DNA of 36,247 bases from Spirochaetota bacterium (GCA_029554345.1 JAKPJF010000144.1:1-36247), one strand, 5' to 3'; shown: positions 7,647 to 15,174, counted from the stretch's first letter. Numbers and translations are program-made. Notes: a model not told the origin generated them from the letters alone.

Positions 7647-8882
7647 ATGGAAATTTCGTTTGATAAAGTAAAAGAGCAGATTGAAAAAGAAACTGCTTTT
7701 CTAGTTGAACACAAGGCAGCTTATCCGCCTAAAATTTCCTTCGAAAAAGGAGGAACGATTGTATCATTTTCCGTTCCTTCTTTAAGTGAATCAAAGATTT
7801 TATCAGTTATAAGTCTTATGAAAACTCATCTTGAGAATATAAGAATTCATTCTTTTGGTGATGGCTATTATGCTTTTCAGGCAATGAACAAAAACATGTT
7901 CACTACAGAAAACATGCTGGATAATTATAAAATTGAAATTTCAGGTCTTTCCGCTTTCAAGATTGAAGTAAATAGAAAAGGAAATTTGTCGCAAGAAGAA
8001 ATAAATCTAACAATTGAAATATACCGCTTATTTTTCGCTTCTGCTCTTGATGCAGATCCTTCAGTTCTTCTCAGCAGACTTGGAGCTTCAGTATATAAAG
8101 ACAATCAGGAAATCGGATGGAATTACATTGCAGGTTATGAAGAAGTTAAAAAAACCATTCGTGAATCAATTATTATGCCTCTTAAAAATCCCGATGTATA
8201 TGACTCTATTTCAAAATTAACGCGCCGAACATTTGAGTCAAACAGACCAAAGGCTATACTTTTCGAAGGTCCTCCGGGAGTCGGAAAAACAACTATAGCC
8301 CGAGTCATAGCAGGAGATGTCAGAATTCCTCTGGTCTATCTTCCGGTTGAATCAATAATGTCAAAATGGTACGGACAAAGTTCTCAGAACCTTTCCAAAA
8401 TATTTGATTTATGCGAAGAGCTTGGCAGCTGTATTCTTTTTCTTGATGAAATAGACTCTCTAGCCGGAAGCCGCGATCAGAATATGTTTGAAGCAACCAG
8501 ACGGATTTTATCAGTGCTTTTAAGAAAACTAGACGGAATTGAATCAGCATCAAACACAATCACGATCGGAGCAACAAACCGAAAACACGATCTTGACTCA
8601 GCACTAATCAGCAGATTTGATCAATCTGTTTATTTCCCTCTTCCGAATTCAAAGGAACGTTCAGCAATTTTTGCTAATTATGCAGTTCATTTGAATGAAG
8701 AAGAACTGCATCTGCTGGGAGATAAAAGCGAAGGACTTTCAGGCAGAAATATTAAAGATGTTTGTGAACATGCAGAAAGAAGATGGGCGAGAAAACTAAT
8801 TATTAAAAATGAAGAGATTTCACCGCCCCCGGTAGAATATTACAAGCATGCAGTAAACATGAGAAATGCTTCTGATGAATAA
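7647..8882 (+). CDS. AAA+ ATPase with unidentified N-terminal domain
   Basis: A 411-residue protein. The C-terminal half is a classical AAA module like those of katanin/spastin/FtsH: Walker A GPPGVGKTT at ~207-215, a pore-loop-like MSKWYGQSS around 239-247, Walker B ILFLDEID at ~262-268, sensor-1 GATNR near 307, SRFD near 321, and a sensor-2-like LSGRNIKDVCEHAERR helix. Residues 1-150 match nothing I recognise; they could recruit substrate. There is no transmembrane segment and no protease domain, so an unfoldase or remodelling role is inferred. It is a single gene on this strand, with AGAAGG upstream of the ATG, converging on the lipoprotein gene with no spacer. Confidence 0.82.
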   Translation: MEISFDKVKEQIEKETAFLVEHKAAYPPKISFEKGGTIVSFSVPSLSESKILSVISLMKTHLENIRIHSFGDGYYAFQAMNKNMFTTENMLDNYKIEISGLSAFKIEVNRKGNLSQEEINLTIEIYRLFFASALDADPSVLLSRLGASVYKDNQEIGWNYIAGYEEVKKTIRESIIMPLKNPDVYDSISKLTRRTFESNRPKAILFEGPPGVGKTTIARVIAGDVRIPLVYLPVESIMSKWYGQSSQNLSKIFDLCEELGSCILFLDEIDSLAGSRDQNMFEATRRILSVLLRKLDGIESASNTITIGATNRKHDLDSALISRFDQSVYFPLPNSKERSAIFANYAVHLNEEELHLLGDKSEGLSGRNIKDVCEHAERRWARKLIIKNEEISPPPVEYYKHAVNMRNASDE

Positions 8883-9962
8883 TTATTTTCTGATAATTTG
8901 TTTAACTTCCATACGTACACTTACAGGCAAAGGGTACTCTTCGACATAGCCGCTTCTTAATACAAACTGAATTTCTCCTTTTACCGGAAGAGCTTTTTTA
9001 AGATGTAATTTAAACTCATTCTCTTCAATCGGCTGAGTCATGGGATGCAATGCTATATTTTTTTCAATTCCTGCAATTCCTATTTTTAAAAAATCAGCTC
9101 CCGCAGTCATTAAATGTGACGGAGTTTCTTTCTCTGTTGCAATAATTATCCATGTGCCATATGAAGACAGCTGTTCTTTTACTGCCTTCATAGAAGATTC
9201 CCTGAAAGATTCAGTAAGCGCATCTTCTCTTGAATAGAAATTTCTAACGACAAAATTGGCAATTCCTCCGATCTCCATTCCAGAGGGAGTAAGACCGTCT
9301 CTTTTAGTTCTAATTTCTTCATCCGACCAGCGGATCCAATCAGCCAATTCTTTTACAGCATCTTCTCTCTTTGTCTGAACCATATTTGATTCAAAAACAG
9401 CCTTCTCTATCAATTTACCTTCTTCACTTTCTCTGTCGAAGTAATAAACTTTTGATACAACATCAGATTTAAGTTTTTCTTTGTCTTCCGCACTTAACGG
9501 CTTTGACAAATGTCCCTTTCTGACAATTCTTCTCTTTTCAAGAAGAATTGATTTTTTGCCTTCAACTTTCCCCTGAGTAAAAACTATTTCCGCTATAACA
9601 TCATCAAAATTATTTTTTGCTACAGTTGTAATCTTTGCATGCAATCCGTACTTTTCAGAAGCAATTTTTACCGCCTCGCAAAAAGCACCTAGCGAAATAA
9701 TCAGCTCCCTGTTTCCCGGATCAACAGCTCCAAGAGCTCTATTCTTATCCCATCCTATAATCCATTTATCTTCAGATATTATTCTTACTGTCCACGGTTG
9801 GGTATTGTGACCGCTCGGAGAAAGAGAAGCAAGAGATAATATCTTATCTGAAACACTGCCTTCTGCACTGTCTTTAAAATCCCCTCTTGTCAGGCCTCCG
9901 CATGAACATAGAAGTAAAACCATCATCAAAATACTTGAAAATACCGCTTTATTTGTCTTCAT
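8883..9962 (-). CDS. Lipoprotein with Acg-like nitroreductase fold
   Basis: A 359-residue protein starting with a lipoprotein signal: a hydrophobic stretch ending LLLCSCGG, whose lipobox-like LCSC gives an acylated Cys. Next comes LASLSPSGHNTQPWTVRI, the 'S.HN.QPW' flavin-binding signature of nitroreductase-like proteins of the Acg type. This is unusual, as most nitroreductases are cytoplasmic. ATG at 9962 is preferred over the ATG at 9974 because GAGGA lies 5 bases before the former and overlaps the latter. The gene is flanked upstream by the AIR-synthase-like gene on the same strand, 77 bases away. FMN binding and any redox substrate are inferences. Confidence 0.72.
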   Translation of the reverse strand: MKTNKAVFSSILMMVLLLCSCGGLTRGDFKDSAEGSVSDKILSLASLSPSGHNTQPWTVRIISEDKWIIGWDKNRALGAVDPGNRELIISLGAFCEAVKIASEKYGLHAKITTVAKNNFDDVIAEIVFTQGKVEGKKSILLEKRRIVRKGHLSKPLSAEDKEKLKSDVVSKVYYFDRESEEGKLIEKAVFESNMVQTKREDAVKELADWIRWSDEEIRTKRDGLTPSGMEIGGIANFVVRNFYSREDALTESFRESSMKAVKEQLSSYGTWIIIATEKETPSHLMTAGADFLKIGIAGIEKNIALHPMTQPIEENEFKLHLKKALPVKGEIQFVLRSGYVEEYPLPVSVRMEVKQIIRK

Positions 9963-10039
9963 ATCATTCCTCATTTATAATTAAATGAATTTCAACTTTT
10001 CAGTCAATAACGAAAATGATTATATAAATGCAGGTTTCA

Positions 10040-11068
10040 TCATTCACCAAAAAAGAGTTTCCAGAAAGGATCTTCTTCAGGACAAATAAGTTCAGTATCA
10101 AGTTTTCTTTGTCTGACAGTATTTTTTTTGATTGATGAATCAAACCTTCCCAATATCCAGCTTTCTATACCATTTGCTTTCAGTAATTCCATGACTTTTT
10201 TTTCTTTACCCGGTTTTACTGCGGCGAGAAGAGTCCCTTCACTGATGGCTTCCCATGGATTAAAATTAAGCTCTTTTGAAATCGAATAAATATCATCAGG
10301 AATATCTACTCTGTCAAAATCTGCAAAAACCGGAATACCTGAAGAACGGTACATTTCCCAAAGTCCTCCTATTACACCTCCTTCAGTCGCATCATGCATC
10401 GCATTGACTTCACCTGTTTCAAAAGCCAGAAGTGCATCTTTCACGACAGTTATCTCATTTGATCGTCCGATAAGATTTTTTATATTTTCATCTGATATTC
10501 TTCCTTTTAGTTTAGCCTGTTTTAATATCGCAAGGAGTGCGGAAGCTTCAATGGATGGTCCTTTTGTCATAAGAATGCTGTCTCCGTCTCTTGCTCCGCC
10601 GGGAGAAATCCATTTATCCGAATCTGCAAAACCCCATACACTTACACCTCCGACAGTAGGAACTGTTACTGCTCCATACCATCCTGTATGCCCGCCTACG
10701 ATTGTTATTCCGAGTTCTTCAGCTGTTTTTGAAATTGATTTAATTATTGTTTTCGTATCCTCTTCAGAAAACGATGGAGGAAGAAGAAGAGTGTATGTCA
10801 TAAACTGAGGTTTGATTCCGGTAACGGCTACGTCGCTTGCCCCTATGTGAACAGTAAACCAGCCGAACGTTTCAAGAGGAAGACCTGGCGCCGGAAATAT
10901 CGGGTCTTCGGCTATGGCCATTACCCTTCCGTCAGAAAGTTTTAAAACGGCAGCATCAAGACCTGCTCCAGGACCTACGATAACATCATTCGAACATTTA
11001 CCGAAGGAATTTCCGATAAGATTTTCCATTTTATCAGGTGACAGTTTTCCAATTCGATTTTTATTCAT
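10040..11068 (-). CDS. AIR synthase-like / ThiL-like ATP-binding protein in a TPP-riboswitch operon
   Basis: About 342 residues of the PurM/ThiL/HypE superfamily. GPGAGLDAAVLKL carries the Mg-ATP Asp in the position of the ThiL GDDAAV motif. GWFTVHIGASDVAVTGIKP matches the dimer/active-site segment, GGHTGWYGAVTVPTVGG is the glycine-rich loop, and MHDATEGGVIGGLWEM is the C-terminal domain motif. HypE proteins end in a conserved Cys that receives the carbamoyl group; this one ends FWKLFFGE with no Cys, so it is not HypE. The TPP riboswitch upstream of its operon partner suggests a thiamine role such as phosphorylation of thiamine or TMP, which is an inference. ATG 11068 overlaps the upstream gene by 8 bases; the alternative TTG at 11086 lacks an SD. 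Confidence 0.7.
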   Translation of the reverse strand: MNKNRIGKLSPDKMENLIGNSFGKCSNDVIVGPGAGLDAAVLKLSDGRVMAIAEDPIFPAPGLPLETFGWFTVHIGASDVAVTGIKPQFMTYTLLLPPSFSEEDTKTIIKSISKTAEELGITIVGGHTGWYGAVTVPTVGGVSVWGFADSDKWISPGGARDGDSILMTKGPSIEASALLAILKQAKLKGRISDENIKNLIGRSNEITVVKDALLAFETGEVNAMHDATEGGVIGGLWEMYRSSGIPVFADFDRVDIPDDIYSISKELNFNPWEAISEGTLLAAVKPGKEKKVMELLKANGIESWILGRFDSSIKKNTVRQRKLDTELICPEEDPFWKLFFGE

Positions 11069-11369
11069 GGCTGATATGGTCTCCAAGAATTTTTCTTACA
11101 TCGTTAACTTTTCCTTCAAGCCTTCCTTCAGCTCCTTTTCTATCATCAATGGTTATATGAGTTAAAACTCTAGGTGCCTCTTTTAATATTTCATTGTGGC
11201 ATTTCATTATTACAGAAAGAACTTCTTCCTGTTTTCCTTCGACTGTAGTCTGCATAGCTCCTAGTTTATAAGGAAGCCCGGATTTATCGATGATAGAAAC
11301 TGCTTTGGCAACCAGTTCCTTTAATTCTTCGCCCTCACCGATTGGAATGACAGAAAATGATGCTAACAT
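11061..11369 (-). CDS. MTH1187-family thiamine-binding protein (DUF77)
   Basis: A 102-residue protein starting MLASFSVIPIGEGEELKELVAKAVSIIDKSGLPYKLGAMQTTVEG, the hallmark of the MTH1187/YkoF-like family. These proteins adopt a ferredoxin-like fold, and relatives bind thiamine or its HMP moiety. The gene lies directly behind a TPP aptamer and terminator, which supports the thiamine link strongly. The ATG follows six T residues of the terminator, and its GGAG Shine-Dalgarno is inside the terminator's 3' arm. The downstream AIR-synthase-like gene overlaps by 8 bases, so the two are co-translated. A carrier or sensor role is likely; no catalytic residues are known in the family. Confidence 0.88.
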   Translation of the reverse strand: MLASFSVIPIGEGEELKELVAKAVSIIDKSGLPYKLGAMQTTVEGKQEEVLSVIMKCHNEILKEAPRVLTHITIDDRKGAEGRLEGKVNDVRKILGDHISHE

Positions 11370-11401
11370 AAAAAACTCCGCCGTAAATATTTCCGGCGGA
11401 G
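11370..11401 (-). terminator. Riboswitch expression platform: terminator that also covers the start SD
   Basis: On the minus strand CTCCGCCG (11401 to 11394) pairs perfectly with CGGCGGAG (11383 to 11376) and is followed by six T residues (11375 to 11370) and then the ATG at 11369. The 3' arm contains the GGAG that would serve as the ribosome-binding site. The same hairpin can therefore terminate transcription and mask translation initiation. Confidence 0.88.
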
Positions 11402-11420
11402 ATGAATGAACAATCGTAAT

Positions 11421-11495
11421 GACCGTCTCCCTTCGGCAGAATTACCTGCAGCAGGTTCATCGGGTATAATCTCAGACTTTCGCCACCCCGTCGGA
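11421..11495 (-). promoter_or_regulatory. TPP riboswitch (THI element)
   Basis: Read on the minus strand, the conserved THI-box blocks occur in order: GACGGGGTGGC, CTGAGATTATACCCGATGAACCTG, CAGG-TAATTCTGCCG and AAGGGA. These are the pyrimidine-sensor helix (CTGAGA), the ACCC..TGAACCTG core and the pyrophosphate-sensor side (TAAT.C.GCG-AGGGA equivalent). It lies in the leader of the thiamine-binding/AIR-synthase-like pair, just upstream of the terminator at 11370-11401. By family knowledge TPP binding turns such genes off. Confidence 0.95.
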
Positions 11496-11521
11496 TGATA
11501 TCTTTCTTTCTGAAAAGATAA

Positions 11522-11545
11522 ATGAAGTCAAGCGAAAAGCTTCAT
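11522..11545 (-). terminator. Possible weak terminator after the alpha/beta hydrolase gene
   Basis: On the minus strand ATGAAG and CTTCAT form a 6-bp stem, with an alternative GAAGC/GCTT-C register, followed by TTATCTTTT. It would separate the hydrolase transcript from the riboswitch operon. The stem is AT-rich and this is a tentative call. Confidence 0.35.
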
Positions 11546-11550
11546 AAAAA

Positions 11551-12480
11551 TCATGAGTTGATAAAAGAAAAAATATCCTTCTTCCATCTAGCAGGATTAC
11601 TTAAAAAAATGGTTTCGTGTTCTGCATCATCATATTCCAAGAGTATTTTTTTTGAAGGAATATTTTCATAGATGAGTTTCATTTCATCCTGACCAACCCT
11701 GTTGTCGAGTTTTCCATGAAGAAGCAAAACTTTTGATTTCATGTTAACAGCATAATCAGACGGATTGTGAGAAAAACCCCAGAACCCGTGCTGAACACCT
11801 CCCCAGAAAACAATCATACCGGCAATAGGAAACTGAGGAACACCAAGAAGATTAAATCTATTGCACACAGTTCGATAAAGTGTACTGAATGGGCATTCAA
11901 GAATCACAGAGGAAGGAGATATTGAGTAATCACTGACTGCCTTCATAATTGCAGCTGCACCCATCGAAAAACCGAAAAGAATGATGTTTTTCTCTTTCTT
12001 AGCAACATAATCATAACATCTTTTTACCTGTTCTGATTCATCATAACCAATAGTAGTTTTATCGCCTTCAGATCCGCCTGCTCCCATAAAATCAACCAAC
12101 AAAAATGAAAAACCTTCAGAAGCAAAAGCTTCAGCTCGATCAAGCATATTTGATTTCTTTCCGCCGTATCCGTGAAAAATAATAACTGTTCCTTTAGACT
12201 TCTTATGATTGAACTCCCAACATTCAATTTTAGGATTATTTCCAATAATTATTGTTTTATAATCATAAGAAGGAAACTTATTATTTTTAGTCCTCGGTTT
12301 CTTCATTCCAAAAACAAGTGTCTGAAGTTTATCTTTCATACTTAACGAAGCAATATCAAGAGGAACATCTTTTTCTTCACCCTCATAATGGGTGAAACCA
12401 TATGACTGCATAAATGCAATCACATTCATAAATAAAAAAACAATGAAGATAATAATCAGCATTTTTCTTAATCTTTTCAT
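11551..12480 (-). CDS. Membrane-anchored alpha/beta hydrolase (serine aminopeptidase-like)
   Basis: A 309-residue protein. Residues ~6-25 are a hydrophobic anchor (LIIIFIVFLFMNVIAFM), and the rest is an alpha/beta hydrolase. TVIIFHGYGGKKSNMLDRAEAFASEG contains the oxyanion-hole HG, LFGFSMGAAAIM is the nucleophile elbow GxSxG, KVLLLHGKLDNRV carries the acid loop (HGxxD), and EYDDAEHETIF supplies the catalytic His. The triad appears complete. The family includes lipases and peptidases, so substrate is open. ATG 12480 is chosen because GGAG stands 6 bases upstream. A 10-bp inverted repeat lies about 20 bases upstream of the start, and the preceding gene is separated by a strong terminator. Confidence 0.85.
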   Translation of the reverse strand: MKRLRKMLIIIFIVFLFMNVIAFMQSYGFTHYEGEEKDVPLDIASLSMKDKLQTLVFGMKKPRTKNNKFPSYDYKTIIIGNNPKIECWEFNHKKSKGTVIIFHGYGGKKSNMLDRAEAFASEGFSFLLVDFMGAGGSEGDKTTIGYDESEQVKRCYDYVAKKEKNIILFGFSMGAAAIMKAVSDYSISPSSVILECPFSTLYRTVCNRFNLLGVPQFPIAGMIVFWGGVQHGFWGFSHNPSDYAVNMKSKVLLLHGKLDNRVGQDEMKLIYENIPSKKILLEYDDAEHETIFLSNPARWKKDIFSFINS

Positions 12481-12499
12481 TTTACTCTCCACAACAGAC

Positions 12500-12523
12500 A
12501 ATTAATTCTTTTCAGAATTAATT
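12500..12523. repeat. Inverted repeat upstream of the hydrolase gene
   Basis: AATTAATTCT and AGAATTAATT form perfect 10-bp arms around a 4-base TTTC centre. It sits just upstream of the SD of the hydrolase gene, so it could be an operator or a 5' leader hairpin. No regulator is identified. Confidence 0.5.
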
Positions 12524-12536
12524 AGGTCAACATAAT

Positions 12537-12569
12537 AAAAAAACCGAAGATGGTATCTTCGGTTTTTTT
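12537..12569. terminator. Strong bidirectional intrinsic terminator
   Basis: AAAAAAACCGAAGAT (12537-12551), GGT loop, ATCTTCGG and seven T residues (to 12569). The mirrored A and T tracts make it functional in both directions. It ends the minus-strand gene for the small secreted protein. Confidence 0.9.
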
Positions 12570-12591
12570 ATTTAACATCTGATTTTATAAA

Positions 12592-12876
12592 TCAGTTAAT
12601 TTTAATACATCCGTTTTTAATTTCAATATTGGCTCCGTCTTTTACTGTAACGTTTCCGCATGATGTTTCGATAACGCATGTATTATCTCCTCCCTGTATA
12701 GTTACAGTAGAAGTTCTGCTGCTGCCGAATTCAACAGTCTTAGAAGATCCGGAAATCTTCACTTTCATAACATGTGTGTTTGAATCCTTATTGTAGTATC
12801 TGATTGTTACCGCTGCATCAAGAAAAGCGGCCGAAAACAATAGAGCTGAACACAATAAAATGATTTTTTTCTTCAT
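12592..12876 (-). CDS. Small secreted protein of unknown function
   Basis: A 94-residue protein with a clear signal peptide (KKKIILLCSALLFSAAFLDA, cleavage near AAV). The mature part is a predicted all-beta, ~70-residue domain rich in Thr/Ser/Val, with alternating patterns such as VKISGSSKTVEF and NVTVKDGANIEIKNGCIKIN. Three Cys remain in the mature region, two of them near each other (CVIETSC), so a disulfide is possible in the periplasm. I do not recognise a family. The ATG has no SD of its own; it overlaps the stop codon of a tiny upstream ORF that has one. A strong terminator follows, so it is a single-gene unit. Confidence 0.7.
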   Translation of the reverse strand: MKKKIILLCSALLFSAAFLDAAVTIRYYNKDSNTHVMKVKISGSSKTVEFGSSRTSTVTIQGGDNTCVIETSCGNVTVKDGANIEIKNGCIKIN

Positions 12877-12902
12877 AGTTTATTTGCGGTTTTTATTTCC
12901 AT
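12873..12902 (-). CDS. Possible 9-codon leader peptide coupled to the small secreted protein
   Basis: AGGAG followed 3 bases later by ATG begins an ORF of nine codons (MEIKTANKL). Its TGA overlaps the ATG of the secreted-protein gene (ATGA). The secreted-protein gene otherwise lacks an SD within 20 bases, so translational coupling through this leader would explain how it is translated. It is too short for any statistical support from codon use. Confidence 0.35.
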   Translation of the reverse strand: MEIKTANKL

Positions 12903-13067
12903 ACTCTCCTTTTTGTATGATAGATTATTTATTAAACATTACGGGAAAAAAAGTCAATTCCAAAATATAACGGAAAATAATCCATAAATACTAAATAAAA
13001 GAATTTTTTATTGTTGAGTAATTACGTAAATATTATTTTGATGATCAATATTTCAGCAAGGTTCACC

Positions 13068-13745
13068 ATGAAAAAATATTGCCGAATGGCTCTTCTCTGT
13101 TTCATTTCAATTTTCATTTTTACAGGCAGTAGTTTTATTTTAAATTATCAGCATCTAAATGATTTATTTGATGATAAAATAAAAGTTTTCTATTTCTTAT
13201 CAGTTTTATTTTTAAATATTCTTTCTATGTTTTTTGTTCCTTTTCAGGGGACTATTTCCGATAAAGGATTAAAAAATATAAACTCCCACAAGTTGTCTTT
13301 ATTCTTACTTCAGTTTTTACCCGTCTCAATTATTATCACTTCGTCTATATTTGAAAAATACAATCAATTTGTTTTATCAAATTCATTTATTCCGGGATTG
13401 ATCGGAAACATTATTTTTTTAATCGGCTTTTTCACAATGAACTATTCCGCATATATCCTTGGCAAACAATTTAATGTAAACGTGACTATAATCAAAGATC
13501 ATCAACTGATTATAAAAGGTCCTTACTCTTTAATACGTCATCCGCGTTACCTAGGAATACTATTGACTTTTACAGGAATACCTCTCATTTTTAACACTTA
13601 TCTGCCGCTTATTTTCTCTATTTTGATTCTAATTGTTTTATTGTGGAGAATACGTGATGAGGAAATTCTTTTGGAGCAGACGTTTAAAGAACAATGGATA
13701 TTATATAAAAATAATTCAAAAAAGTTAATTCCGTTCATTTGGTGA
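13068..13745 (+). CDS. Isoprenylcysteine carboxyl methyltransferase-like (ICMT/PEMT) membrane protein
   Basis: About 225 residues with at least five hydrophobic segments. The C-terminal third has the ICMT/phospholipid methyltransferase signature: IIKGPYSLIRHPRYLGILLTFTG, where the RHPxY motif and nearby residues bind S-adenosylmethionine. RIRDEEILLEQTFKEQWILYKN follows, with the conserved E-E-x-x-L and W/Y residues near the active site. In bacteria such proteins methylate unknown lipids or small molecules. The frame is open from a TTG at 13011; ATG 13068 is preferred for AAGG 7 bases upstream, but 13041 is possible. The next gene starts 15 bases beyond the stop. Confidence 0.8.
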   Translation: MKKYCRMALLCFISIFIFTGSSFILNYQHLNDLFDDKIKVFYFLSVLFLNILSMFFVPFQGTISDKGLKNINSHKLSLFLLQFLPVSIIITSSIFEKYNQFVLSNSFIPGLIGNIIFLIGFFTMNYSAYILGKQFNVNVTIIKDHQLIIKGPYSLIRHPRYLGILLTFTGIPLIFNTYLPLIFSILILIVLLWRIRDEEILLEQTFKEQWILYKNNSKKLIPFIW

Positions 13746-13759
13746 TAAAGGGGGTATAT

Positions 13760-14260
13760 ATGATAAGACGATGCAGTGATAAAGATTTCAATGATATTTA
13801 CGAAATAATCAACGATGCAGCTTCCGCCTATAAAGGAATTATTCCGGAAGACAGATGGCATGAACCATATATGAGCGAATCAGAACTTCGTGATCAGATT
13901 TCTAACGGAGTTGATTTTTCATGCTATACTTCTGATAATAAGATTATAGGTGTAATGGGGATTCAGGATAAAGGAGAAGTTCAGCTTATCCGCCACGCGT
14001 ATGTCCGGACATCTAAACGCAATATGGGCATCGGCGGATTTCTTCTGAAACATCTGATATCTTCTTCTGAAAAGCCTGTGCTCATAGGAACGTGGAAGGA
14101 TGCGGTTTGGGCAATAGGTTTCTATCAGAAAAACGGATTTTCTCTTGTTGATGACAGAAGGAAGAATCTTCTTCTTAAGAAATTCTGGGGTGTACCTGAA
14201 AGACAAATAGAAACTTCAGTCGTTCTCACCGATGGAAAATTCGATCTGAGCTTATTATGA
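13760..14260 (+). CDS. GNAT family N-acetyltransferase
   Basis: A 166-residue acetyltransferase. MIRRCSDKDFNDIYEIINDAA is the usual GNAT beta1-alpha1 start. VQLIRHAYVRTSKRNMGIGGFLLKHLI carries the acetyl-CoA loop (R-N-M-G-I-G), and FYQKNGFSLVDDRR is the closing motif. The acceptor is unknown. AAGGGGGT lies 5 bases before ATG 13760, so the longer reading from 13739 is rejected. The stop codon overlaps the start of the WYL regulator (ATGA), so the pair is translationally coupled. The regulator may control the enzyme's own transcript. Confidence 0.88.
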   Translation: MIRRCSDKDFNDIYEIINDAASAYKGIIPEDRWHEPYMSESELRDQISNGVDFSCYTSDNKIIGVMGIQDKGEVQLIRHAYVRTSKRNMGIGGFLLKHLISSSEKPVLIGTWKDAVWAIGFYQKNGFSLVDDRRKNLLLKKFWGVPERQIETSVVLTDGKFDLSLL

Positions 14261-15174
14261 AGCTTGACCGTCTTTTATCTATTGTTGTAATTTTACTGAA
14301 TAAAGACAGAGTCAGCGCAAAAGAACTCGCATCAAGATTCGAAGTAACCACAAGAACTATTTATCGTGATATCGATTCAATAAACATGGCCGGCATTCCC
14401 ATAATTTCATATCCCGGAAATGATGGAGGTTTCGGAATAATGGAAAACTTCCGGCTTGAGCGCCACCTATTCACGGAAGACGACATCATCGAAGTTCTTT
14501 CAGCATTGAAAGGAATATCCGGAATCATTCAAAGCGAAAGAATCAGAAGTGCAGCCGATAAATTCAGTAACATGATAGAAAGCAAAAGAAAACCTGATTT
14601 TGACGATGATGGAATCATAATAGACATTAATCCCTGGGGTTCAGAATTAAGTATAGATATTGATTTCCGAAGTATTTACTCAGCTATACTTTCTAAAAAA
14701 CGAATATCGTTCAGTTATACAGATTATAATGGAAATTGTTCATCCAGAACAGTTGAGCCGATTAGTCTGGTTTTCAAAGCTTATTCATGGTATCTATATT
14801 CATATTGTACCGATAAGAATGATTATAGAATTTTCCGTCTTTCCAGAATTTCCGGAATAAAAGTATCAGACGAATGCTTCTGCCGAAAACAAAAAAAATA
14901 TCAGTCAGATTATATAATTAAACCGGATACTGATATTACGATAAGTTTCAAAAATTCTTTTGAAACTCAGATCGCTGAATTTTTCTCACAAAGCCGGATC
15001 AAGCAGTCCTCCGAATTTTCTGAAGTCACATTTAAAGCACAAAACGAAGAATGGCTTTATAAAATTTTACTCAGCATGGGAAAAGACATAGAAATAGTTT
15101 CTCCGAAATCAGTTAGAGAAGGTTTCAAAAATTACTTAAAAGATATATTCTATAAATATTCTTCTACTTTGTGA
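14257..15174 (+). CDS. WYL-domain HTH transcriptional regulator (YafY-like)
   Basis: A 305-residue regulator. Residues 1-60 form an HTH_11 winged helix (SIVVILLNKDRVSAKELASRFEVTTRTIYRDIDSINMAGIPI). A WYL domain lies around 130-205 (KKRISFSYTDYNGNCSSRTVEPISLVFKAYSWYLYSYC) with the SWYLY sequence that names the family, followed by a WCX-type C-terminal extension. Such proteins sense ligands, in some cases nucleotides, through the WYL domain. The gene overlaps GNAT by 4 bases and its 3' end overlaps the convergent hydrogenase-like operon by 11 bases. Confidence 0.92.
   Translation: MKLDRLLSIVVILLNKDRVSAKELASRFEVTTRTIYRDIDSINMAGIPIISYPGNDGGFGIMENFRLERHLFTEDDIIEVLSALKGISGIIQSERIRSAADKFSNMIESKRKPDFDDDGIIIDINPWGSELSIDIDFRSIYSAILSKKRISFSYTDYNGNCSSRTVEPISLVFKAYSWYLYSYCTDKNDYRIFRLSRISGIKVSDECFCRKQKKYQSDYIIKPDTDITISFKNSFETQIAEFFSQSRIKQSSEFSEVTFKAQNEEWLYKILLSMGKDIEIVSPKSVREGFKNYLKDIFYKYSSTL

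Noticed and set aside
10040-11068. AIR-synthase-like gene as hydrogenase maturation factor HypE for the complex at 15-22 kb
   Set aside because: It ends FWKLFFGE without the terminal Cys that HypE needs, lies behind a TPP riboswitch, and the large subunit lacks the NiFe Cys ligands that would need maturation.
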